A stretch of DNA of 64,000 nucleotides from Pseudomonas matsuisoli (GTDB lineage Bacteria > Pseudomonadota > Gammaproteobacteria > Pseudomonadales > Pseudomonadaceae). A program made the position numbers and the translations under genes. Each line of letters starts with the position of its first letter. Positions within the stretch are counted from its first letter, which is position 1. Under the pieces are notes generated by a model. It saw only the letters and a program-made list of their open reading frames with translations, made no database searches and was not told where the DNA came from. Below are positions 8,448-17,200 of the stretch, piece by piece. The stretch lies in NCBI RefSeq assembly GCF_014647635.1, contig NZ_BMPO01000007.1, forward strand, positions 124,001-188,000. The letters run 5' to 3'.

Positions 8448-8531
8448 TGTGGGAGCGGGCTGGGCTGCAACCAGCCATGCCCGCGATGGCTGTCTGCCCA
8501 GACCCTATCGCGGGCATCGCCCGCTCCCACA
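8448..8531. repeat. REP-type inverted repeat between convergent genes
   Basis: TGTGGGAGCGGGC at 8448-8460 is the inverse complement of GCCCGCTCCCACA near 8519-8531. The inner part also pairs (ATGCCCGCGAT...ATCGCGGGCAT), so a long hairpin can form. It lies 14 bases after the paoC stop and before the end of the convergent hlyD-type gene at 8604, where it could end transcription from both sides. A GTAGGGCGGGTAGAACCCGC repeat of the second family follows at about 8549-8568. Confidence 0.7.
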
Positions 8532-8603
8532 ACACCTCAGCTCAACACGTAGGGCGGGTAGAACCCGCGCGCCACTCAATGCGAGCGCACACGATCGTGA
8601 AAA

Positions 8604-9968
8604 TTACCGCTCCCTGAACGCCTCACCCCGTGCACGAAGAATAGGCTTGAGCAGATAACTCAGGATGCTTTTCTCACCGGTGATGATGTCCACCGACGCA
8701 ACCATGCCAGGGATGATCAGCAGCGGTTTGTCATCGGTACCAAGGTGGTTCTTCTCGGTGCGCAACCGGACGATGTAGAAGCTGTTGCCCTTCTCGTCGG
8801 TGATGGTGTCGGCGCTGATGCTTTCGAGCTGCGCCTTCATCCCGCCATAGATGGTGTAGTCGTAGGCGGTGAATTTGACGACGCCTTCCTGACCTGGACG
8901 TAGGAAGCCAATGTCCTGCGGCCGGATCTGTACTTCCACCAGCAGCGTGTCGTCGAGCGGGACGATCTGAACAATGTCGCTACCTGGCTGGACGACCCCA
9001 CCGACGGTGTTGACCAGCAATTGCTGCACGATGCCGCGCACGGGCGAGGTGACCAGCGTACGGCTGACGCGGTCTTCCAGCGCCTTACCCGTTGCCTGCA
9101 CGCGGTTGAGATCGGTGTTGACCTTGTTCAGCTCAGTCAGCGCTTCGCTCTGATAGCGGCTGCGGGTTTCTTCGATCTTCTGCTGTACTTCCTGGATCGC
9201 CGCCTGGGCGCGGGGAATCGCCAGGGTCGCCTGTTGCAACTCGCCACGCGTCTCAACTTCGGAGCGTTTCAGGCGCAGCACTTCCACCTGGGAAATAGCG
9301 CCCTGAGCAATCAGTGGTTCGGACAGGCGAATTTCCTGCTGGAGCAGGTTCAGGCTGTTCTGCTGCGCGGATTGCTTGGACTGAAACTCACGCAACTCCT
9401 GTTGCCGCTGCGTCAGCTGCTGCTGCAAACCTGAGACTTCCTGATTGAGCTGCTGGCGCCGGCTGTTGTAGAGCGCCGTTTCGTTCGCCGCGATGCCGGG
9501 GGCCTTCTCGGTCACTTCCGCAGGGATGGCGATGGGGCGGTCTTCGGTCTGCGCGCGCAAACGCTCGGCGCTCGCCAGCAATGAAAGCCGGTCCGCTTCG
9601 GTCTCGCCCACATTAGAGGAAAATCGTGTGTCATCCAGCCGCAACAAAGGCTGGCCGGCCTCGACCACTTCGCCTTCGTGCACCAGCAGCTCCGAGACGA
9701 TGCCGCCTTCCAGGTTCTGGATTTTCTGCAAACGCGACGACGGCACCGCCTTGCCCTGCCCTCGCGTCACTTCGTCGACCTGCGCCAACGCCATCCACAG
9801 GAACATGAACAGGACGAAGCCGATCAACGCCCAGATCGTCATGCGCGCCAGGCGCGGCGTGTCTTCGATGAGCGCCTTGTTGAGTTCCGGCAGGGGCGTA
9901 TCCGGTTCGTCACGTTTGCCGAAGAAGTCCCGAATGGCCGGGAGCGAGCCTTTATCAACGCGAAACAC
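8604..9968 (-). CDS. lapC: Type I secretion membrane-fusion protein (HlyD/LapC-like)
   Basis: A 454-residue periplasmic adaptor linking the inner-membrane ABC transporter to the outer-membrane channel. One N-terminal membrane helix (about residues 44-62) follows a short cytoplasmic tail. Next comes a half-lipoyl motif (LEGGIVSELLVHEGEVVEAG then QPLLRLDD), a long Gln/Glu-rich coiled coil (about 130-290), the second lipoyl half (RTLVTSPVRGIVQQLLVNTV) and a beta-barrel C-terminus ending in an HlyD-type segment. The start is GTG at 9968 with GAGGA upstream, and it overlaps the ABC transporter gene by 14 bases, so the two are coupled. Divergent neighbourhood with the giant adhesin makes it the adhesin exporter's adaptor. 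Confidence 0.9.
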   Translation of the reverse strand: MFRVDKGSLPAIRDFFGKRDEPDTPLPELNKALIEDTPRLARMTIWALIGFVLFMFLWMALAQVDEVTRGQGKAVPSSRLQKIQNLEGGIVSELLVHEGEVVEAGQPLLRLDDTRFSSNVGETEADRLSLLASAERLRAQTEDRPIAIPAEVTEKAPGIAANETALYNSRRQQLNQEVSGLQQQLTQRQQELREFQSKQSAQQNSLNLLQQEIRLSEPLIAQGAISQVEVLRLKRSEVETRGELQQATLAIPRAQAAIQEVQQKIEETRSRYQSEALTELNKVNTDLNRVQATGKALEDRVSRTLVTSPVRGIVQQLLVNTVGGVVQPGSDIVQIVPLDDTLLVEVQIRPQDIGFLRPGQEGVVKFTAYDYTIYGGMKAQLESISADTITDEKGNSFYIVRLRTEKNHLGTDDKPLLIIPGMVASVDIITGEKSILSYLLKPILRARGEAFRER

Positions 9969-12147
9969 TGATCTGTCCTCGCTTCAAGGCGTCCATGACC
10001 GTTTCCTTCGGGCCGTCGGCAACGATCTGGCCGTGATCGACGATGATCAACCGGTCCACCAGGGACAACATCGACGCCCGGTGCGTCACCAGCAACACCG
10101 TCTTGCGGGCGATCGCTGGGGCCAACAGTTGCTTGAGTCGCTCCTCGCTGGCGTTATCCATCGCGCTGGTGGGCTCGTCGAGGACGAGCATCGGCGGATC
10201 GAGCAACAGCGCGCGGGCGATCGCCACGGCCTGGCGCTGACCACCAGACAGTTGCAAGCCACGCTCGCCGACCTGCAAATCGTAGCCGTCGGGGTGGAGG
10301 CGCGCGAAATCGTGTACGCCGGACATTTCCGCCGCCCGCAGCATCACGTCGTCCTCGACGTAGCGCGCGCCGCTTACCAGGTTGTCGCGCAGAGTGCCGC
10401 TGAACAGGTGGATGTCCTGCGGTACGTAGCCGATGTTGTGGCGCAAGTCAGTCACGTCCAACTGCTGCATGTCGACACCGTCGATGAGGATCGCGCCCTC
10501 AGTAGGCTCGTGCAGCCCGACGATAAGCTTTTCCAGCGAGCTCTTGCCCGAGCCACTACGGCCGATCACGCCGACTTTTTCGCCGGGCTTGATCTTGAAG
10601 TTGATGCCCTGCAGCGAGGCGTGCTGCTGGTTGGGGTAACTGAAGTCGACGCCCCGGAATTCGATCGCACCCTCGAGCCGGGCCCGGTTCAGAGGACGCT
10701 CGTTCTCCTGACGCTCCTGGGGCAGATTCATCATGCTGTCGGTCGTCGCCATCGTCAGCTTGGCCTGCTGGTAACGGGCGATGAGACCCGAAAGCTGGCC
10801 CATGGGCGACAGCGCCCGGCTGCTGAGCATGTAGCAGGCGATGAGACCACCCATGCTGAGGTTACCGGCCATGATCTGGTAAACGCCGAAGGTCACCACC
10901 ACGACGCCGGCGACCTGCTGGATGAGCGCGACGATATTGGTCGCCAATGAGGACAGGACCTTGGCGCGCATCTCCAGGCGGCTCAGAGTGCCGATGGTCT
11001 GCTCCCAGTGATACTGCCGCTCGCTCTGGGCGTTGTTGACCTTGATGGCGTCGAGCCCACCGAGGGTTTCCACCAAGCTGGCCTGACGTTCGCTGGCAAG
11101 TTTCAGGGTGCGCTCGATGCTCTCTTGCAGCGGCTTCTGCATGAGCCACGCGATACCCAATGCCAGTGGGAACGCGGCGATCGGAATCCACACGAGATGC
11201 CCGCCAATGATGGCGATCACCAACAGAATGATGAGTGTGAACGGCAGGTCGATCAGGGAGGTAAGCGTCAGGGACGCCAGGAAATCCCGTAGCGACTGAA
11301 ACTCGTGAATGTTCTGCGCGAAGGCACCAATCCGCGCAGGCCTCGCCTTCATCGACATCCCGGTGATGCGCTCGAACAGCGTCGCCGAAACGATCAGGTC
11401 AGTCTTCTTGCCGGCCATGTCGAGGCAGACGCCGCGCAGGGTTTTCAGAATCAAATCGAAAATGAACGCGCCGCTGATGCCAACCACCAGCACCCACAGG
11501 GTCGCTTCGGCCTGGTTCGGTACGACGCGGTCGTAGACGTTCATGGTGAACAACGGCGTACCGAGCGCGATCAGGTTGATAAGCAGGCTCGCGCCGATAG
11601 CATCAATGTACATCCGCTTGGACAGGAACAAGGTGTCCTTGAACCAGGCCTTGGTGCGAGGGATGAGCGAACCATGGTGGACGTCGTAACGGTGACGCGG
11701 CTGCGCGAACAGCGTGTAGCCGGTGTAATCCTCCAGCAACGCTTCGCGCTCGGCGACGACTTCGCCGCCTTCCGTTTCGCTGAGCAGCAGGCGGGCCTTG
11801 CCGTCTTCCGTCCAGCCCAGCAGCACCGCGGCACGCCCTTCGCGCAAGAGCAGCATGGCCGGCAGCGCGATGTTAGGCAGGTTATTCAGGTCACGCTTGA
11901 GCAAACGTGCCTGCAAGCCTGCACGCGCAGCGGCCCGTGGCAGCAGCTCGGTGTTCAACCGATGATCGGGCAGCGGCAGGCCTGCCGTCAGGGTCGCCCG
12001 ACTCGCCTGTTTGTTGTGGTACGCACACAGGATCAGCAAGCAATCCAGCAGGGGATCATCGTGTTCTGACCGCGGGTCGCGGTTCAGCTCGGGGCTCGTG
12101 GCGCCTTGCTGCGTCGTGTCGATGTCGCTCTGGGAGAGCATGCTCAT
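9955..12147 (-). CDS. lapB: Type I secretion ABC transporter (LapB-like)
   Basis: A 730-residue inner-membrane exporter with fused membrane and ATPase domains. The N-terminal ~150 residues form a C39-peptidase-like domain, but no catalytic Cys-His pair typical of active C39 proteases is apparent near its start, as expected for the LapB/HlyB class that binds rather than cuts substrate. Six membrane spans follow (about 165-440). The nucleotide-binding domain has Walker A GRSGSGKSS with Lys535, signature LSGGQ around Ser634, Walker B MLVLDEP with Glu658, and the switch His in LLVTHRAS. The start at 12147 has GAGGT upstream. It is the middle gene of tolC-lapB-lapC, and its substrate is presumably the RTX adhesin. 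Confidence 0.9.
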   Translation of the reverse strand: MSMLSQSDIDTTQQGATSPELNRDPRSEHDDPLLDCLLILCAYHNKQASRATLTAGLPLPDHRLNTELLPRAAARAGLQARLLKRDLNNLPNIALPAMLLLREGRAAVLLGWTEDGKARLLLSETEGGEVVAEREALLEDYTGYTLFAQPRHRYDVHHGSLIPRTKAWFKDTLFLSKRMYIDAIGASLLINLIALGTPLFTMNVYDRVVPNQAEATLWVLVVGISGAFIFDLILKTLRGVCLDMAGKKTDLIVSATLFERITGMSMKARPARIGAFAQNIHEFQSLRDFLASLTLTSLIDLPFTLIILLVIAIIGGHLVWIPIAAFPLALGIAWLMQKPLQESIERTLKLASERQASLVETLGGLDAIKVNNAQSERQYHWEQTIGTLSRLEMRAKVLSSLATNIVALIQQVAGVVVVTFGVYQIMAGNLSMGGLIACYMLSSRALSPMGQLSGLIARYQQAKLTMATTDSMMNLPQERQENERPLNRARLEGAIEFRGVDFSYPNQQHASLQGINFKIKPGEKVGVIGRSGSGKSSLEKLIVGLHEPTEGAILIDGVDMQQLDVTDLRHNIGYVPQDIHLFSGTLRDNLVSGARYVEDDVMLRAAEMSGVHDFARLHPDGYDLQVGERGLQLSGGQRQAVAIARALLLDPPMLVLDEPTSAMDNASEERLKQLLAPAIARKTVLLVTHRASMLSLVDRLIIVDHGQIVADGPKETVMDALKRGQISVSR

Positions 12148-12251
12148 CAGTAAACCTCTTAACCTGGCCTACTGCGGGTAGACCTGTTCCTGATCAGGAC
12201 GGATGCGAATCACCGATAGGCGGTTCGCCACCTGACCCGTTACGCGCGGGA

Positions 12252-13598
12252 TCAATCCAAGCCTGGCAAATGCACCTGCGACTTCACATCGTTCAGCGAC
12301 ACGCCCGCCATGGGCGCCGCGACGGATTGGCTACGCAGCAATTCACCAGTGGCCGCCATGATGCGGTACTGAGAAAACAGTTCGGTGAAACGAATGTCCG
12401 CCAGGTTGCGTTGCGCGGTAAAGGTTTCGTTCTCGCTGTCCAGCAGATCCAGCAACGTGCGGTCGCCGAGGCTGAACTGCGCTTGGTAGGCGGTCCGCAC
12501 CTTACCGGCACGTTCCGCGTATTGCTGGGCGACAGGCAGTTGCTGGCGTGCGGTTTCCAGCGCGTTCCAGGCCAAGCCAATTTCTTCGTTCAGCTGGCGC
12601 AGGGCGTTGTTGCGAATGTCCAGCGCTTCCTGAATCTGGTAGGCGCGCGATTCGCGTTGCGCCGAGCTGCCGCCACCGGCAAACAGGTTGTAGCGCATGC
12701 GCACCATGGCCTGCCATTCCTCGTTGCGCCCACTCACGCCATCGATGTTGTCGTCCGCGCTGCGGGAAATCTCGGCATCGAAACGGGGCAGGAAGAGCGA
12801 TCTAGCGGCCTCGTATTGCTTTTCCGTCGCGGCAATATCGGACTCGGCCGACTTCAGCACCGGGTTGTTCTCGATGATCGTGCGACGCGCATCGTCCAGG
12901 TCCTGCGGCATACGGCCAGCAAGCCCATCGGGAATGCTCAGGTCTTGCGGCGCGTTGCCCACGGCACTGAGGTAATTGATACGCGCATCGGACAGGTTGG
13001 TCTGCTCGGTCAGCAGGTTGCTGCGCGCCTGTGCGGTACGGGCTTCGGCTTGATCGTAGTCTGCCGTACGCCCGACGCCGCGCTCGGTGCGCAGGCGAAT
13101 CTGATCGAGAATGCGCTCATGGTTGGTCAGGTTTTCCTGGGCAAGCCGAACCAGCTCTTCACGGCGCAGCACATCGATGTACACCTCGGCCGTGCGCAAC
13201 GCGATGCGCTCCGCCGTCCCCAGCACGCGGAACGCGCGCGAGTTGACGGTCGCCGCCTGACGCCCAACCTCACCCTTGGTCGCCCCGCCGTCATAGATCA
13301 TCTGACTCAGGCCGATCCGCGCCTCAGTACGGTTCATGTCGCGCCAGCTTTCCTCGCCCGCACGCGTACTGTTGTTGTTCGTCCCTTCACGCCCGTAGCC
13401 CGCGGACAAATCCACCGACGGCAGGTAGCCCGCCCGCGCCGCCCGCAGGTCTTGATCGGCCGAAAGTCGACTGTTGATCGATCCCTGTAACTCGGGGTGC
13501 GAATCGATCGTCTGTTGCATGGCCTGCTGGAGTGTTTGCGCCTGCACGTAGCCGACTGACAGAGCTAAAGCGATGGCGGAGGCGAGGCGTAACCGCAT
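12252..13598 (-). CDS. lapE: TolC-family outer membrane channel (LapE/AggA-like)
   Basis: A 448-residue protein with a Sec signal peptide (MRLRLASAIALALSVGYVQA) and the two homologous halves of the TolC family, rich in long amphipathic helices with Ala/Gln/Arg heptads. Recognisable family segments are RAARAGYLPSVDLSAGYG near the start, IYDGGATKGEVGRQAATVNS, and in the second half YNLFAGGGSSAQRESRAYQI and FSLGDRTLLDLLDSENETFT. It is the first gene of the secretion operon, divergent from the adhesin gene with 307 bases between start codons. In Lap systems this channel also holds the adhesin at the cell surface. A gap of 104 bases separates it from the ABC gene. Confidence 0.88.
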   Translation of the reverse strand: MRLRLASAIALALSVGYVQAQTLQQAMQQTIDSHPELQGSINSRLSADQDLRAARAGYLPSVDLSAGYGREGTNNNSTRAGEESWRDMNRTEARIGLSQMIYDGGATKGEVGRQAATVNSRAFRVLGTAERIALRTAEVYIDVLRREELVRLAQENLTNHERILDQIRLRTERGVGRTADYDQAEARTAQARSNLLTEQTNLSDARINYLSAVGNAPQDLSIPDGLAGRMPQDLDDARRTIIENNPVLKSAESDIAATEKQYEAARSLFLPRFDAEISRSADDNIDGVSGRNEEWQAMVRMRYNLFAGGGSSAQRESRAYQIQEALDIRNNALRQLNEEIGLAWNALETARQQLPVAQQYAERAGKVRTAYQAQFSLGDRTLLDLLDSENETFTAQRNLADIRFTELFSQYRIMAATGELLRSQSVAAPMAGVSLNDVKSQVHLPGLD

Positions 13599-13905
13599 AG
13601 TTGAAAGACCTTACTGGCTGGCAGAGGAAAGGAAGTTGAATCTCGTAACGGTTATCGCGCGAAGGCAGATGACCTTGATGACAAGCGTAGCCCATACCGA
13701 CCGGCGGTAATCCACGACACCGTCTAGGCTTAGGCAAAATCGTTTTTAAACGTTAAGAATTGCTGCACATAATTCTTGTGAAGCAATTCAACTATTACAA
13801 GTCACGGCCGAAGTAATTGTACCGATCTTCCCAGTAGAAGAAATCAATTCGCCATCACGGCCGCCCCCGCGCACTATCGCCGCAATTTTGTCGGAGTCCC
13901 CCCTT
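13599..13905. promoter_or_regulatory. Divergent promoter region, secretion operon / giant adhesin
   Basis: An AT-rich stretch (13736-13800) stands out in GC-rich surroundings. A possible adhesin promoter is TTTAAA at 13745-13750 with CATAAT at 13768-13773, spacing 17. A perfect 7-base inverted repeat AAGAATT (13755-13761) / AATTCTT (13771-13777) covers the -10 box and could be an operator. The adhesin start at 13906 has GGAG nine bases upstream. In Pseudomonas, FleQ and c-di-GMP control lapA transcription, but I do not recognise a FleQ box here. Confidence 0.4.
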
Positions 13906-14220
13906 ATGAGCAGTCTCGTCGGTGTCGTTTCCCGTATCGTCGGCCAGGTATATGTCATCGGCCTTGACGGTGTTCGTCGGGCGCTGATCGAAGGCGATCG
14001 CATTATGGCGGGCGAGGAAATCGTGACTGGCGCCGATGGTGCGGTCTCGATCACCCTGGCCGACGGGCGCACGCTGGACATGGGGCGCGACAGCCAGTGG
14101 GTCGCCTCGGACGCAGGCGCAGGCAGTACGTCGCTGGCGACTGCGGACCCGAACACTGACATCGAAGCGCTGCAACAGGCGATCGCCGAGGGGCAGGACC
14201 CGACGCAAGTACTCGATCCA
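13906..14220 (+). other. LapA-type N-terminal retention module of the adhesin
   Basis: About 105 residues with the pattern of the LapA retention domain: IVGQV...[20 protein letters not shown] followed by [20 protein letters not shown] and DSQWVAS. In LapA this module folds in the periplasm and jams the protein in the outer-membrane channel. The trailing [20 protein letters not shown] also matches the LapA segment just before the protease site. Confidence 0.85.
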
Positions 14221-17200
14221 ACAGCCGCAGGGCAAACAACGGGCGGGGGCAGCGCAGGGGGCAGCCACAGCATCGTTAACCTGTCGCTGACGGCGGCGCG
14301 CGTGGCACCGAACGTGGGTTACGTGACCATCGGCCTGCCTAACGCGCGTGCGGCAGACGAACAACGCGTGGGCACCACGGCAGACTCGTCCACTCAGGGC
14401 ACGACCACGCCAGTCACACCAACCACTCCGACAACACCTACGACGCCGAACACTCCGGCGGAGATCACCGGCGATATCGCCGGCAACACTCAGGAAGATG
14501 TGGTGTATTCCGCGTCTGGTCTGTTGGTCGTCAACGATCCCGACGCAGGCCAATCGAGCTTCGTTGCACAAACAGGCACGGCAGGCACCTACGGCGTTTT
14601 CAGCATCACGAACGATGGCCGTTGGGTCTACACGCTCACCAACGCCGCGCCGAATGTGCAAGCGCTTGCACAAAATCAGCAAGTCACTGAAACCTTCACC
14701 GTGCGCAGCGCGGACGGCACTACACAAACGATCACCGTGACCGTGCAAGGCACCAACGACGTGCCCGTGGTCAGCGCAGCCGCACGCAGCACAGGTGAGA
14801 ACACCGCATTCGATGGCCGTGTGCCGACCGCGACCGATGTCGATACCGGCGACACCGTCGCCCGTTACGACGTTGTGCGTGACTTGGGCACCGGTAACGG
14901 CACCCTGACCTTCAACGCTGACGGCTCGTATCGCTTCGAGCCCGGCACCGACTTCGACAGCCTGGCCGCCGGCCAGACGCGCCAGGTCACCTTCACCTAC
15001 ACCGCCACCGACAGTAATGGCGGCGTCAGTGCGCCTGCGACCGTCACCATCACTGTGATCGGTGCCGACGATGCACCCGTCATCAGCAGCGGCACCGGTG
15101 CGGTGGTCGAGCGTACACAACCGTCCATCGACGGCCAGCTCAGTGCCTCGGACGTGGACAACCCCGCCCTTGCCTTCAATGCAGGCACGGTCAATGGCGC
15201 ATACGGCCAACTGCAAGTAGCCGCCGATGGCCGCTGGACCTACACGCTCGACAGCCGCGCGGACGTCCTGACCGCAGGCCAGCGCACGAGTGAAGTCATC
15301 AGCGTGCGCCTGAACGACGGCTCGACCACCACCGTCACGGTCAACATCACCGGCACCAACAACGCTGCCAGCATCAGCGGGCAGGACAGCGGCCGTGTCG
15401 TCGAGAACACAGCCGCCACACTCACCAGCAGCGGCACGCTGCGGGTCAGCGATGTCGATCTGGGCGAGAACGTCTTCCGTCCTGGTGCCGGCGCCTATAA
15501 AGGCACGGACACACCGCTGGGCAGCCTGACCATCACGACCGATGGCCAGTGGACCTATCAGGTCACGAACGGCGCCGTGCAGTACCTCAATGCAGGCGAA
15601 ACCCGCACCGAAACCTTCACCGTGACGTCCGCCGATGGCACGGCCACGCATGACATCACCGTGGTCATCGTCGGCGTGAACAACGCTGCCGTGATCGCTG
15701 GCGACCTTGCGGGTCAGGTCCAGGAAGACGGTACTCTTGTCTCCAGTGGCGCGCTGACGGTCAGCGATGCAGATGCGAGCCAGAACAGCTTCCAGGCACA
15801 GACTGGAACAGCCGGTGCGTACGGCAGTTTCAGCCTGGCTACCAACGGTACCTGGACCTACACCCTGAATAACGCTGCGGCCAACGTGCAGGCGCTGCGC
15901 GAAGGTCAATCCGTTCAGGAAGTCTTCACCGTGCGGAGCGCGGACGGTACCGCAAAGCAGGTGACTGTCACGGTCATCGGCGCCAACGATGTGCCTGTCG
16001 TGTACGCCGATGCCCGGACCACGACGGAAAACGCCGTCCTCGACGCCCGTGTAGCGACGCCGACCGATATCGACAGCGGCGACCGCATCGTCGCTTACCA
16101 GATCGTCGATAACCTGGGCGCTGGCAACGGCAGCGTGACGCTGAACAACGACGGCAGTTACCGCTTCAACCCCGGCACCGATTTCGATGCACTGGCGCAG
16201 GGGCAATCGCGTCAAGTGACTTTCACCTATACCGCGACCGATGCCGCTGGTGGCATCAGTGCGCCTGCCACCGTCACCATCACGGTGACCGGCACCAACG
16301 ACGCGCCGGTCATCGCTGCTGTTGGCCCACTAGCGGTCAACGAAGGTGGCGTCACCGTCAGCGGTCAGTTGAGCGCCACCGATGTCGACCAGCCTGCCGG
16401 CACGCCGCTGGTGTTCACCACCAGCAACCCTGCGCCTGCCGGTTTCGAGCTAGCACAGAACGGCGCCTGGTCGTTCGATCCAAGCAACACGGCCTACAAC
16501 CACCTGCCGGCTGGCACCAAGCTCGTTCTCGATATTCCGCTGACCGTGACCGATGCACTTGGCGCGACGAGCACCACGACGCTGCAAGTCACCATCACCG
16601 GCACCAATGACCTGCCGGTCGCCAATGCTGACATCAACGAGACCGGCCAGAACCAGGCGATCACTGTCGGCGCCACCAGCGGCGTGCTGAGCAACGACAC
16701 CGATGCCGATGACGGCACCGTGCTGCGCGTCAGTGAAGTGAACGGCGCTGCGGCCAATGTCGGCACGGGCATCACCGGCTCCAACGGCGGCACCTTCGTG
16801 CTCAATGCCGACGGCAGCTACAGCTTCAATCCAGGGACGGCGTTCAATAGCCTTGGCGCCAATCAGAGCGCGACCACGCAGGTTCGCTACACCGTCAGTG
16901 ACGGCCAGGGCGGAACCGCCACTTCGACCCTCACGGTCACCGTCAACGGCGCCAACGATGCGCCGACGGTCGCGGCTGCGCTCTCGGCGCCTGCCACCGA
17001 AGACGGCGCACGCGTCAGTCTCGACCTGCTGCAAGGCGCAAGCGACCCGGACGCTGGCACGACGCTGAGCGTCATCGGCCTGCCCGCCACATTACCGGCG
17101 GGCGTGACCTACAACGCCACCACGCACACGCTGACTCTTGACCCGACCGATGCCGCCTTCCAGAACCTGGCGGAGGGCGAGCAACGCCCCGTGGTCGTGA

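Noticed and set aside
9493-10950. A 485-codon plus-strand frame across the hlyD/ABC genes
   Set aside because: It lies opposite two clear secretion genes with full motifs, and its product shows no domain.
12148-12251. Possible small gene between the TolC-type and ABC transporter genes
   Set aside because: Only 104 bases, no start with a ribosome site that gives a meaningful product; treated as an intercistronic gap.
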